From positions 10,076,858-10,140,857 of the forward strand of contig RPFO01000213.1 of NCBI GenBank assembly GCA_009746045.1: 64,000 bases of DNA. Reading direction: 5' to 3'. The notes beneath the pieces were generated by a model that saw nothing but the letters and a program-made list of their open reading frames with translations, was not told the DNA's origin and did not search any database. Numbering within the stretch: the first letter of the stretch is position 1; each line of letters starts with the position of its first letter. Origin of the DNA: Mesostigma viride (lineage: Eukaryota > Streptophyta > Mesostigmatophyceae > Mesostigmatales > Mesostigmataceae). The position numbers were made by a program, and so were the translations under genes. Shown here in pieces: positions 33,445-43,519 of the stretch.

Positions 33445-35775
33445 TTGCCTCATGACCCCACCAAGCATTGCACTAGGTGCCTTTGTAAGGGGCACCTAAA
33501 AGATGACTGCTGGAAAGGCAAACCCGACTATGGTTCTGACGTTGATGTTTGTCCTGGATGCTGGAAAACACGTCACCCCATTGCAGCAGGAGCGCGCTGC
33601 ACGGCACCCAGGCACAACAAGACCACGCCAGGGCGCTACAACCGCGCGGGGGCGGCAGACCAGGGTGACACCTGTAAGCTACCCTCACCATTTTTCACAA
33701 ATGGTTTCCTGTTACCTTCTGTCTGCCAAGTGTTGCCTGAGTGTGATGATGTGGATTGGGAAGTGGCATATGACATGACACTGTCACACATGATGCGTGA
33801 CCCCACCATAGCTTCCCTTAGTGCAGCAGCAGAAAAGGTAATCACGTATGGTGCTCTAGCAGAGCAACTGCACAAGGTTATGGGCCATGAGGCTGTGGCT
33901 GAAAGGCTAGCCAATAAAATACAAGGCCATGATCTGGAACAGATGTGCAGGCACGTACGTAAGCACTGTGAGCAATGTCAGCTATATGCTCCTAAGCCCA
34001 GAAAATGGCATGTGGCCACACCACCACTGGCTAGAGGCAAACTGGTTGGGGATGTTATACACGTGGTGAAGGACACGGTATACTACCTAGTCATAAAGGA
34101 TGCCTGGTCAAGGTTTGTGGTAGTGGAGCCCCTGCCTGGGATGGATAAAGAGCAGCTGCACAGAGCTTTACAGATAGCCTTGGCACGTTTTCACCCCATT
34201 GAAAAAGTAATGCTGGATCAGCAGTTTCTCTGCATCCAGGACAGGAATGACCTGCCCAAGATAGAAGTGTCTGGGGCTCAAGATCATGAACGTCAGGGGT
34301 TGGTAGAACGTACCATGAGAGCCATCAGGGATGTGATAAGAAAAATGCCATCCAGGTTGGCTGACTCTGGTAGCTATGCTGACAGGGCATCTTGGGCAGC
34401 AGGGGTGACTACCCAGCTAAACGCCAAACCAATAATGTCCTCACCTTTTGGGGAAATCACCCCAACTGGCCTTCAGTCAGGCAGCTATGCTTCAGAGGTA
34501 CACACTCACTACAACACACAAAGGCAGCACTTAGCCAAGTTGCTGGCAAAGAAAGACAAAAATAATGCCAGGCCTGTGTTTGAAGTGGGGGACCATGTGT
34601 TGTTTTTCAGAGAGGGTGACAGAGGAAGAGCACACTCTGCCAGATGGCACGGTCCAGCTGTAGTCACCAAAATTCATGAAGAAGGGACTGCAGTCACTAT
34701 ACAACATGACAGAGAGCGTGTGGTCAGCAAGCATAGACTCAAGCTTTATTACCCACCACTGGCAGACGTGTCAGGGGTAGAATTCTTGGACATGGATTCA
34801 GAGCAGGAGTCTGGTGGATTGATCTCACCCAATGAATTGGCTAAGGACGTCATTGATGCAAGCACTAGCACCACAGTAGAAGCTCCTGTGTTCCTCAGTA
34901 GTGCAGCCCCACTACAACCCAATAGTCCACCTGGGCAGGAGGACGGTGCACAGGGTGAGCAGCAGGTAGCACCTCCCTCACACCTGGAGGAGTCACAAAA
35001 CAGAGCAGATCCTGTCGTTCCCAGGAAGTCATTTGCTGAGATTCTTAAGGCCTTGCACAAGGCACACAACACTAAAGCAGTTGTGGCAACAGGTACAGCA
35101 CAGGTCAATGCTGTAGGGGATGCAGGTCAAGATCCTAGTATTTTGGCTGTAGACACCCAAGCACAGGTGAGTATCATCAGTGCAGAAGCTGTATCTGGTC
35201 TGAAAATGAAGGCCTCACCATGGGCTAGAGTGTCAGATTTTTCAGGCAAAACCAAAATGCAGGTCAAAGGTCAGGTGAGCATTCAAATCTTGGGTATGCC
35301 CACTCCATTTCAGGTGGTTGAGGGTTACTCAGGGAATGCCCTGTTAGGGGAACCTTTTGTATCTTACCCTGGTGTTGTCATCTCAGCTGGGAGGTTGAGT
35401 GTGGCAGGGGTAGGACAGGTGCCTCTAGATCATTTTAAAATCCCTTTGAGCCAGATTAGCACTGGGTTGGATGCTGCCATCAATGCAGTTAAGCCCAAGT
35501 ACCTCCCAGGTCAGGAACCGTGTGTGGAGGACCTCATACACTCTCAAAAGCTACACCCTTCAGCGTTTGGGCTTGGTAGATGGGATGTTGCATCCATGTC
35601 TCCCCTGTCCTATGATGATATTGTACGGGACTGCCAGACGCAGATTGGGTTTCTTAAGTGGCTTGAGGCTTTTACCAAAGCCAGGGAGGAGTGGGTTGTT
35701 CCAGATGCACGTAGTCCCACACACACACCACCTGTGACTCCTCTTGATGCTATGCCAGCTGGGCCAAGAAGCTAA
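33445..35775 (+). CDS. Copia-like pol part 1: zinc knuckle, integrase, protease-like
   Basis: Residues 9-22 form a CCHC knuckle (CTRCLCKGHLKDDC). Integrase follows: HKVMGH near 143 with CEQCQ near 175 (zinc-binding HHCC), DVIHVVKDTVYYLVIKDAWS (first Asp), VMLDQQF (second Asp) and ERQGLVERTMRAIRD (Glu). Near residue 400, SARWHGPAVVTKI resembles a GPY/F module, which is commoner in Gypsy integrases. Near 570, LAVDTQAQVSIIS with ALLGEPFV near 632 matches a retropepsin, but the usual DTG reads DTQ. The frame stops at 35773-35775, just as the RT frame takes over, so a single-base shift separates the two. Confidence 0.8.
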   Translation: MPHDPTKHCTRCLCKGHLKDDCWKGKPDYGSDVDVCPGCWKTRHPIAAGARCTAPRHNKTTPGRYNRAGAADQGDTCKLPSPFFTNGFLLPSVCQVLPECDDVDWEVAYDMTLSHMMRDPTIASLSAAAEKVITYGALAEQLHKVMGHEAVAERLANKIQGHDLEQMCRHVRKHCEQCQLYAPKPRKWHVATPPLARGKLVGDVIHVVKDTVYYLVIKDAWSRFVVVEPLPGMDKEQLHRALQIALARFHPIEKVMLDQQFLCIQDRNDLPKIEVSGAQDHERQGLVERTMRAIRDVIRKMPSRLADSGSYADRASWAAGVTTQLNAKPIMSSPFGEITPTGLQSGSYASEVHTHYNTQRQHLAKLLAKKDKNNARPVFEVGDHVLFFREGDRGRAHSARWHGPAVVTKIHEEGTAVTIQHDRERVVSKHRLKLYYPPLADVSGVEFLDMDSEQESGGLISPNELAKDVIDASTSTTVEAPVFLSSAAPLQPNSPPGQEDGAQGEQQVAPPSHLEESQNRADPVVPRKSFAEILKALHKAHNTKAVVATGTAQVNAVGDAGQDPSILAVDTQAQVSIISAEAVSGLKMKASPWARVSDFSGKTKMQVKGQVSIQILGMPTPFQVVEGYSGNALLGEPFVSYPGVVISAGRLSVAGVGQVPLDHFKIPLSQISTGLDAAINAVKPKYLPGQEPCVEDLIHSQKLHPSAFGLGRWDVASMSPLSYDDIVRDCQTQIGFLKWLEAFTKAREEWVVPDARSPTHTPPVTPLDAMPAGPRS

Positions 35776-37178
35776 GGTTAAAGTTTGTGTGCAAGCATAA
35801 ACCTCAGGCTGATGGGGGACCACCCATTTTCCATGCTAGGCCATGTGTTACTGAGTTCAGGGGCTCTACAGAGCTGACAGAGGCTGAGCTTTATACTCCT
35901 GGTATTCAGCAAACGTCTCTCAAGGTGTTGCTTTCCTTGTTTTTGCATCAGCTTAATACAGGGAAGGATTATGTGTGTAAAGCCACAGATATCAAAAGAG
36001 CCTTTCTAAAGGGGGACCCTGCCATAGCACAGCAGGTCTGGAGAGGTCAGGTATACGTGGTGAATACTCCTAAGGTGTGGCACAGGGATATTGTTCAACC
36101 CTTGTTGAGGCCAAACCTGGGGGTTGAAGGGTTGCAGTCAGCTCCAAAAATTTTTAGGCTGTCTGCACAGGAGGTATTCATGAAGCTAGGGGCCACCTAT
36201 GATGACATTGACCCTTGCCTGTTTGTCATCCCACACCCTGATGGAATGATGATGTTTGTCTGGCATGGGGATGATCAGTTAATCTCAGGTCCTAGAGCTG
36301 CAGTGGATGCTTTCATAGCTCAGGTGTCTGCCAGTTTTGAGATTGGCAAGCAGCTAGAGCTGGGCAAGGAGCCAGTCAAGTTCTGTGGCATGATGCTTGA
36401 GTTGCTGCAGCAGCAGGGCAGCTGGGTTTGTTCCATGCAGGCCTCTGCTGAATACATTAAGTCTTGTCTGGATGTCCTGCCTGTTCACATCACCCCTGAC
36501 ATGTGCCCTACCATTAGAGGCAAGCTTGGTTGGCTATGTGCTACATGTGCACCCCACCTGGCTTTTGTGAGCAGGGTAGATGATGAGGTACTACAGGAGG
36601 TAGGAGCACGGGCAATCAAGCAGTTGTTGCATGATGGTCCACCTTTGATGCTTCACTCACTGGACCTGTTTACTCCCATTCACATCACGTGCATGATGGA
36701 TAGTTCAATGGAGTCCAGGGTAGTTACCAAGGTTCAAGCCAGAGAGGCTGGATTGTTTTTCCTGCATAACCAAGGTGGGAAGAAGTCACTAGTCTCCTGG
36801 TTCAGTAGATTGCACAAGAGGAAAGCTGTGAGTAGCAATGTAGCTGAATGCAGGGCTGTGGTATCTTCTGTCTTGCATGCAAGGTATCTCAATCACTTGC
36901 TGGTCTGGCTTCAACACCAGGCTGGTAGCTCTGCAGGAGTGAAAGCACATTTGCTGACTGACTCTCAATCTATCATCTCTTTCCTTGCCAATCCTTTGGC
37001 TGTACACTCGGACCTGGATTGGATTGTGCTAAAACAGGAATGCAAGTACCTGGAGTCTAAAGCCCACGTCAGGGACAAAGACAATGCTGCAGATGCACTG
37101 ACCAAGGTGCCACAAGCAGCAGGACCACAATACCAGGTCTTGTATGGGTTGATGAACCCTGGTTACAGTCTGAAGTGA
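35769..37178 (+). CDS. Copia-like pol part 2: reverse transcriptase-RNase H
   Basis: The frame enters at KKLRLKFVCKHKPQADGG, equivalent to the Copia GCKWVFKIK region. Next come KATDIKRAFLKGDP (Copia DVKxAFLxG), ATYDDIDPCLFVIPHPDGMM and the catalytic VWHGDDQLIS, then GKLGWLCATCAPHLAFVSRV. RNase H follows with CMMDSS, SNVAECRAVVSSVLHARYL, LLTDSQSIISFLANP and HVRDKDNAADALTK. It ends NPGYSLK at the stop 37176-37178. The match to Copia RT-RNase H is clear; the frame relation to part 1 is -1. Confidence 0.85.
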   Translation, partial: KLRLKFVCKHKPQADGGPPIFHARPCVTEFRGSTELTEAELYTPGIQQTSLKVLLSLFLHQLNTGKDYVCKATDIKRAFLKGDPAIAQQVWRGQVYVVNTPKVWHRDIVQPLLRPNLGVEGLQSAPKIFRLSAQEVFMKLGATYDDIDPCLFVIPHPDGMMMFVWHGDDQLISGPRAAVDAFIAQVSASFEIGKQLELGKEPVKFCGMMLELLQQQGSWVCSMQASAEYIKSCLDVLPVHITPDMCPTIRGKLGWLCATCAPHLAFVSRVDDEVLQEVGARAIKQLLHDGPPLMLHSLDLFTPIHITCMMDSSMESRVVTKVQAREAGLFFLHNQGGKKSLVSWFSRLHKRKAVSSNVAECRAVVSSVLHARYLNHLLVWLQHQAGSSAGVKAHLLTDSQSIISFLANPLAVHSDLDWIVLKQECKYLESKAHVRDKDNAADALTKVPQAAGPQYQVLYGLMNPGYSLK

Positions 37179-37551
37179 CTGGCACATTGTACATGTTAGC
37201 CCATGACCCCCTGCCTAATACTGCAGCTGAAAGGCTGCAGTGGCAGCTGGGTAGTTTTCTGACAGTGAGAAGCACTGGTCTAGAAAGTTGGGACATGATG
37301 AATGTGTTATTTATTGAATAAAATTTTGTGAGACACTTGTTTGGATGACCATGACATGCTGGGGCCTGGAGCACCCATCTCACTCAGTTAAGAAACCATG
37401 CTTGAGACATGGGGCCTTTTTAATGCATCTCTTGTACATGTGTGAGGTGACCTTTGGGTCCTAGTAGGTTATCTGACAGTTTTTTTAAGGCATTGGGAAT
37501 GGCTGCGTCCATTTGATGGCTATGTGTGTTTCTGTTGAAACCCAAAGAAAA

Positions 37552-39256
37552 CCCACTAAATGGTCTGGCTGCCGATTTTCCGCCTAAAACTGAGTTACAG
37601 CCGACACGTCGGCCCCTTCTCGGGGGACCAAATGCCGCGAAAACTATTGAGAATTAGGAAACGTTTAGCTGAGAAGATCGAAAGTTTATAATTTTCCTCA
37701 CAGCATGGTACTAGGGTTCGCATACTTCTGACAAAGTTATAGAGGTGTTCTGGTCGGTCAAAGTACAAGGGGTCAGGGTACTTTTTCGCGTACAACGTGC
37801 ATTCCGGAAAACGACGACCTGGCCATGGCGGCTTGCGCCCACGCATGGCATTTACGTTTTCGTTCGAATTTTCTGACCAAACTCAGGAAATTGATTTTAT
37901 ACGTCCTAAAGATGCTACATGCCAATTTTTGGTTCGCGGGAATGCCATTTGATAGGTGTCGGCAGCGTTCTTGCTGGAAAAAACTGCGATCAGGCCGGAC
38001 GATAGAAACGTTGACAGCAATACCTTTCCGGCGTATTTTAAAGGATATATTGGTTTCTTTGTACTTTTTATGATACATAGTAGTCGTAAACGTGCAAGGG
38101 TGGCCAGAAATCGCCGAATCCAGCGACCATGCTGCACAACTTTGGCGTGCCGAAATGCGCCATTTTGCGGCCACCGCCTGGGCCAAGGTAACGCCATCCA
38201 TGCCTGGTAAAGCTTCAGCATCGTTTTCCTATCGATGTTTGACGTTCATATATACGTTCTAGCTTGTGTAGCACATTCTTTTTGCATTATTCATGCTCTT
38301 TCTTGACCCTGGCCTGGCCCCTTTCTAAAACACCCTTCTTAGATGCTTCCATCAGTCAGTTGACCTGCCACAGGGTGATGGTGATAAGTTTTAGAGTCTG
38401 TATGGGTTTGAATACCTCCATATATGTTTGTTATACATTTCCCACACACATATTGCATGAGTGTGAGGCAGTTGGCTGGTCTCTGTGGCATCATCAAGCA
38501 TGTAACCGGTGAGTAGAAGCTTCCCATTGTCAGCATGTGCCACCAGGTGTGCTGACCATCACCTGTCAAGCTATAGCAGCTTAGGCCTAGTTTATCCTTG
38601 CTAGGGCAGGCTGAAATAGGCTTAAAATCACTAGTTTGTTGGTGGCTGCCTCCTAGAATGCATGCCTTGCGTAGGGTATCCGTACCACGTTACCTACGTG
38701 CATGGACAAGGTGGCACCTGCACATAGGTGCCATGTAAGGGCAGTGTGATGATGCAGTTATGTTTCCCCATCATTGTGGAAGGGAAATGTATTGTGTGGC
38801 ATGGTTGGGGGCCATATTAGTAGGTATTAGTAGGTAGTATGCCCACCCCTACCCCCTTGGTTGCTTTTTACCACCGGTACCCCTATGGGCTGTACTGGGT
38901 GTAACTGCTGGTATACCCACCCAAATGATGACCCCAATGGCTCAAACTGTTCAGCAACTAATTGTTTATCATCCCTGAAGTGGTAGGTGCCTAGCTCTTA
39001 TAACATAATTCACAATGCACATTCTACCAAAAATGAAAACGCTCGTCTTGACCCCCCTGACTTTGACGGCAGTTATACATGGCCTACCCTGCATATATGT
39101 AAGGTTGTGATATACCAACCCGAAGGGCAACTCATGGACATGCTTGGCCCCCAAGGACAGCCATTGGATATGGGTGGGTTGGATGGCATCTGGTTTGCAA
39201 AATTGTGAAGTTACAGCCGATGCATCGGCAGTATTTCTGCCCATTTAGGTAGTGGG
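37552..39256. mobile_element. Element G1, in the 3' region of the Copia-like element
   Basis: About 1.7 kb, near-identical through most of its length to G2 (43520-45218). Shared blocks include GCGAAAACTATTGAGAATTA, the GCATCGTTTTCCTATCGATG block and TGGACAAGGTGGCACCTGCA. Its ends read CCCACTAAATGG and CCATTTAGGTAGTGGG and abut the 3' LTR. No TTAA duplication is visible, unlike G2. It may have been captured as part of this LTR family. 37179-37551 is pol 3' UTR. Confidence 0.6.
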
Positions 39257-39635
39257 AGTTAGTCTAAGTCTCCCGCCTGTAGCCTAAGTGGACACGTGCC
39301 AGCACCGCCGGCGCCCAATTGGGTACTGGGACGGTGCTGGACTAGAACAGTCGTGGCATGGACACGTGGCTGTACTCAGTATGTGATGAGCCGGTACCTC
39401 AGTACCGGGACTGTAGTTGTCATGTTAGGACTGACTAGATCAGGTTGTAACTGATAGGTTAGTCCGTCCAGGATCAGTAAGTTAGTTTAACTTACGCAAA
39501 GTCTGGCCAGCCATCGTTGACGGCTGGCCAGCAGTATATGTGCCACATTATCCTAATGCCAAGGTGTCTCGTCGTTCAAGCACACACACGCCATTTGGCA
39601 GTGCCCAAGCATTCCAAGCTTTGTGTTGCATAACT
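39257..39635 (+). repeat. 3' LTR
   Basis: 379 bp, same start and end as the 5' LTR, one base different. Followed by the target duplication CCCAC at 39636-39640, where the minus-strand DIRS ORF1 resumes. Confidence 0.9.
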
Positions 39636-39640
39636 CCCAC

Positions 39641-39897
39641 CTCCGCGTCCAGGGCGTCCACGTCCCCCTCCGCCGCCCCGGAAGTTTGGGCGGCGGCCGC
39701 CCCCTCTTCCCGCCCGCCCTGCCTCGCCCCGTCGCCAGAACCGCCCGCCTCCGCTGTCCCTGGGGGGGGAACACTCCCACTTGGATGCACCAGGCCTGCT
39801 GCTACTTCCTCCCTGTCGTAACATTCCCTCAGATTCTCCGCTATAGCTAGCGCAAGATCCTCGTCGGTCTCTCCGTCGATCACAAAACCCCGCTCCT
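39641..39897 (-). pseudogene. DIRS-like ORF1, middle part
   Basis: Reads LKERGFVIDGETDEDLALAI, then AENLRECYDREEVAAGLV and an Ala/Gly-rich run, and stops abruptly at the Copia-like insertion. Upstream it joins the fragment at 41635-41808 in frame (ETAL to KERGF) when element F and one TTAA are removed. Confidence 0.7.
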
Positions 39898-39901
39898 TTA
39901 A

Positions 39902-41630
39902 CACGTCGTTTGTACCGACTCAGTCCTCTGGAGAGGACTGAGTTGACCAACTTTGAGATCATGTAGCAGAAAGGGCAGGGGGGCACCCCATATGTTTGAG
40001 GTGCCTAATAGCAGTTAATATCTTGCTCTGTGTCTGGAATGTGTGTAAAAAATCATACATGGACCGGATCATGTATGTATAATTTTACTCGGGTGTTGAC
40101 CCTTACTCGCGATTTGGCACTTTTTGATGTATAGGTGTGTATTAAAAAAATAAATCAATTCCGTATGCATGCACAAAAATCTTAAACATGTGCAAAATAA
40201 AGTTCTTGAAACGTGGCAAAAAACTGGGCTCAATTTGGCCACTGCCACTGCCTGAAACACGCCAAAAACTGCCAGTTCTCTGGAGAGGACTGAGCCTTTG
40301 CTAGCAAAATGCTAGCATGTAAGTGCGGTCATACTACACACCACCGTGGCCACCAAACATCCCAATCAACTCATTTCCCTTCAAGCATAACAGGACAACA
40401 CACTTGCATCATCATATTGCAGTTATACTATACCTTATTATCATGTGTGAGAGCCTATCCCTGCACGTAGGGAATGGGTTTGGATACCTACCAACAAAGG
40501 GTTATATTATAAGTGTCAACCACCAATATAATGGGTAGATTAAGCATATTTCATGTGTTTCTAATAAGAATAGATATGGCTAAAACTGTTTTGCATTGCC
40601 ATGGTGTGGCCAACATAGTTGCTGGCACGTGATGGCAGTGGTTTATCACCAAGACTTTTCACTCACCCGCATAAGCTTGAAAGCACCCTTGATGCAACCC
40701 ATGGCCACATAACCATGCAGTATAAACGAAGCATATGAATAACTAACATCTATGAAGGTGTTCAAACCTGTACAGCTCCTAAAAACCTGCACAACTACAC
40801 TGGGGTAAGGCAAACGCCTGGTAACATCATCTGAAAATGGGGTTTTAGAGAGGGGCAGGCAACGGTCAAGAAAGAGCATCAAGACTTGAACCTGACAACT
40901 CCTTGCAAGCTTAAACTCATGTACAAACATTAAGAAGCGATGAGGCGACGATATTCCAGCTTTACCAGGCACGGACGGCGTTACCTTGGCCCAGGCGGTG
41001 CCCGCAAAACTGGCACTTTGCGGTACACAAACCATGACGTGACAGAGAGGTCGAAATCATCAAATCTATGCTTGCCACTCAATTTATTCTAATACTATGC
41101 ACGATAAAAGGTAGAAAGAAACCTATAAACCTTCGAACTTGCGCCGGAACGCAATCACAGTCGTCAATTCCGTCGACCTGTCTGATCGCAGTTTTTTCTA
41201 GCAACAACAGCGCCGACACCTGCTAAATCGCATCCCCGCGAGCCAAAAGTTGATTTGTATCATCTATATGACATATAAAAGCTATTTACTGAGTTTGGCC
41301 AGCTAACTCTTCCGCAAACGTAAACTGCATGCATGGGCGCAAGCCGCCATGGCTAGGTCGTGCATTTCCGGAACGCACGTTTCACGGGAAAAAGTACCCT
41401 TACCACCTTTACTTTGACCGTACATTTGACCGCTCATACCAAATCCCAAAAAATCCCAAAAATATGTCCAAGAAAGATCTTTTCACGTAGTATTTGAATA
41501 AATTTTGAGAGAATTTTTTTGTCAAACATTCTGACCGGGGCGAATTTTCTACGAAACCCAAAAACTCGATCCTCTGGAGAGGACTGAGTTCAACTCAGTC
41601 CTCTCCATAGGACTGGATACAAACGACGTG
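39902..41630. mobile_element. Element F: TTAA-target TIR transposon (1.7 kb)
   Basis: The ends are inverted repeats CACGTCGTTTGTA followed by a self-complementary block (CAGTCCTCTGGAGAGGACTG). They are flanked by TTAA at 39898-39901 and 41631-41634. TTAA duplication is typical of piggyBac and Kolobok elements. No transposase frame is visible. A segment at 40640-41040 (minus) is a diverged relative of the G1/G2 interior (shared translation LSKTPF...GLNT). Excision restores the DIRS ORF1 frame. Confidence 0.85.
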
Positions 41631-41634
41631 TTAA

Positions 41635-41808
41635 TGCCGTTTCGCAGTTGGTCGCCCTGGCTTTGGTAAGTAGGGCGATCTGCTCGACCCACTGCTCTCC
41701 AAGAAGTTCCTTGGCAGCTACGGCTACTTGTTTTGGTGTCGATCCAATCGGTGCCTTGCGCTTTAGATCCTGCAGCCATGATTTGTACGGCGCCGACAAT
41801 GAGGTCAT
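41635..41808 (-). pseudogene. DIRS-like ORF1, N-terminal part
   Basis: Starts MTSLSAPYKSWLQDLKRKAP at 41808 and continues TPKQVAVAAKELLGEQWVEQ and TKARATNCETAL up to the TTAA at 41631. Short but continuous with the fragment beyond element F. No conserved domain was recognised. Confidence 0.65.
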
Positions 41809-41888
41809 GGTTTACCAGCCGTCCTGCGTGGCCAACAACAAACTCCCCTGCGTGGCCAGCGCCCCGTGGTGCGTCTATGGAGTCAGGC

Positions 41889-42152
41889 AAAAAACTGCTT
41901 CCCGCAAACGGGGAAGCCACCCTTAAGCAGAATCCACCAGGGCTGCCTACGTTGGCCGACCGAAAAGCGGTGCCGCGCCTTCATTTCTAAGGCGCCGCGC
42001 CAACTTCAGTATCGCACTAGTATCGCACTAGTAGCAGCCCGTGTATCTGCCAGCGTACACTTTGTTGGACTACAACAAGACTGATGTACGTACGGCAACG
42101 CATTCCCAGCTCGCCTCAGATTCCACAGATAAATTGAGCAAGAGCTCAGCAA
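41889..42152 (-). repeat. Second copy of dispersed repeat R1
   Basis: Near-identical to 16701-16958, from AAAAACTGCTTCCCGCAAAC to AGAGCTCAGCAA. It lies just upstream (minus) of the DIRS ORF1 start, so R1 could be part of the DIRS 5' region, with the copy at 16701 a fragment of another element. Confidence 0.7.
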
Positions 42153-42249
42153 GTGCAGGCGGGGGTGGGGGCGGAGATGGAGCAGGGTGGTGATGGGGGT
42201 GGGGGTGGAGGTGGTGGGGTAGGGGGGCGGGTTGAGGACTTATGCTTTC

Positions 42250-42583
42250 AATCACCGTTTCGATTCTTCCTGCCAACGCGTCGAGGCGAGTCACGCCGAC
42301 GGTTGGCTCGAGTGGCCAGGTAGAATGAGTCTGCGTCTGCACGCATAAGAAATGCGTGCAGTCTGAGGAGGTCTCGGAGGCGGCCGTGCGAGGCGGGGAG
42401 AACCTGGCTCACTGCCGACCCGTTGCTCTCTCTCTGACAGCCCGAGGGCTGCGAAGGCAAAGGGGCGGGAAGGGGAGTTAGGCAGATCCCACTGCTAGAG
42501 CCGCGGAGCCGCGGGGCCGCGAGCGTCGTCATTGATAGGAGAGAAGGGTTGGCAGCGCGGGCTCCGGCGATCAGGTGCAAAGC
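42250..42583 (-). pseudogene. LINE I ORF1, distal part
   Basis: The minus strand continues the ORF1 trace from 43297 (PNKF) as VSFAPDRRSPRCQPFSPIND, once the LINE copy at 42598-43282 and one TSD are removed. It then runs through a Ser/Arg-rich segment to a stop near 42250. Composition and position suggest the variable end of a LINE ORF1 or its 3' region. 42153-42249 is Pro-rich/GT-rich low complexity. Confidence 0.4.
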
Positions 42584-42597
42584 TAACGAATTTATTA

Positions 42598-43282
42598 CGG
42601 GACAAGGCGGCTCCCCCACCAGTCCTACTCACCTCCCCTCCCCTGAGGATAAGCAGCGGTTCCTCTCTCGTCGCAAGCGGTTGCACGACCTCACCTGGAC
42701 GCTGGATGACGACCTCACCCCCGCTCAGCAACAGCAGCGACGCGACCTGTGGCCGGAATACCTCCGCCATAAGCAGGACCCCCAGAAGCCCAAGGTGTAC
42801 TGGAGGGGCGGGGACCTGATGATCAACCACAAGATGTGGACGCCCCCAGCGGGCTAGAATAGCAATAGCCCTAGCTCGTAACCATTGGCGTCACTGCCGA
42901 TCGATAAGGCAGCCATGCCTAGAATGTTGCCTAGCTGAGCCAACACACCTCACTAGTCACGTGCCGCCAACACACGGTACACAACCAGCCATAGCCTTAG
43001 CCTAGTCCCAGTACAGCCATGCTACGCCCTGGCTATGTTCAGATTACTTGCCCACGCTCCTTGCTATGATATGCTCACATGGGTCTTATTGCACCCACAG
43101 TTTGCCGGATCGTTAGCCTGTCCTTTTAGCTAGCCGCGCCCGATTGCAGCTGTGGCATGCCTTTGGCATGAAGGAGACTGGGGGTCTCTGCCCTTTCTCC
43201 TGTAGTGCACACACAGGGATTAAAAGCACTTCGGTGCTCCGTGACTCCCCAACGGGAGCACGAGTTTAATTAATTAATTAAT
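42598..43282 (+). mobile_element. LINE copy H, 5'-truncated, with target duplication
   Basis: It begins in the C-terminal domain of a LINE ORF1 (open to TAG at 42855-42857; DKQRFLSRRKRLHDLTWTLD, then KVYWRGGDLMINHKMW). It has a 3' UTR with a stem (CACTTCGGTG, then CTCCCCAACGGGAG) and ends in (TTAA)4. The 14-bp direct repeat TAACGAATTTATTA flanks it (42584-42597, 43283-43296). 5' truncation, tail and TSD are the standard result of target-primed reverse transcription. Confidence 0.85.
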
Positions 43283-43296
43283 TAACGAATTTATTA

Positions 43297-43515
43297 GGGG
43301 GACGGCCAAGCCTGGCAGCCATGCATACCTGAGCTGAAGTTGCCCCGGCGGATCCCCACACGTGCTGGGGAGCAGGTGACCGTCGATGCCGGTGGCGATG
43401 GCGGTGACGGCGGGGGCCAAGCAGGGGGCTGGGGCGCTGGCACGGCGGTATATCCATGGGGGTCGCCGTCATTGGAGGAAGGTCCTGGCCGTTAATGCGA
43501 ACGATGAAGACGCCA
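43297..43515 (-). pseudogene. LINE I ORF1, middle part
   Basis: Reads NGVFIVRINGQDLPPMTATP then PMDIPPCQRPSPLLGPRRHR and onward to RLGRPPNKF at the H insertion. The first block aligns with the ORF1 C-terminal domain of copy H (VYWRGGDLMIN). It is separated from the preceding part by element G2. Confidence 0.5.
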
Positions 43516-43519
43516 TTAA

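Larger units (their letters stand above)
30461..39635 (+). mobile_element. Copia-like LTR retrotransposon (9.2 kb)
   Basis: Two 379-bp LTRs (30461-30839, 39257-39635) are flanked by the 5-bp duplication CCCAC (30456-30460, 39636-39640). The LTRs start AGTTAGTCTAAG and end TTGCATAACT, not TG...CA. By eye they differ at one base (GCGCC versus GTGCC near 30752/39540), so the insertion is recent. A purine tract GGTAGTGGG precedes the 3' LTR. Order inside: gag, CCHC zinc knuckle, integrase, protease-like domain, RT, RNase H, then a 1.7 kb segment related to element G2. Confidence 0.9.
26289..41890 (-). mobile_element. DIRS-like tyrosine-recombinase retrotransposon, nested
   Basis: Minus-strand order is ORF1 (from ATG near 41808), RT, RNase H, tyrosine recombinase (to about 26500): the module set of DIRS/Ngaro elements, which integrate with a recombinase instead of an integrase. 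ORF1 is cut by element F (39902-41630) and by the Copia-like element (30461-39635). Both cuts are at clean target duplications. All coding parts carry frameshifts. Terminal repeats of the DIRS element were not identified, so the outer limits are approximate. Confidence 0.8.

Noticed and set aside
36789-37007. Minus-strand frame inside the Copia RNase H region
   Set aside because: A shadow of the clearly conserved plus-strand RNase H.
37595-38512. Small frames in G1 and G2 (for example MCSTFFLHYSCSFLTLAWPL)
   Set aside because: They are preserved between G1 and G2 only because the DNA is nearly identical. The diverged relative in element F does not keep an equivalent full frame, so coding is not supported.
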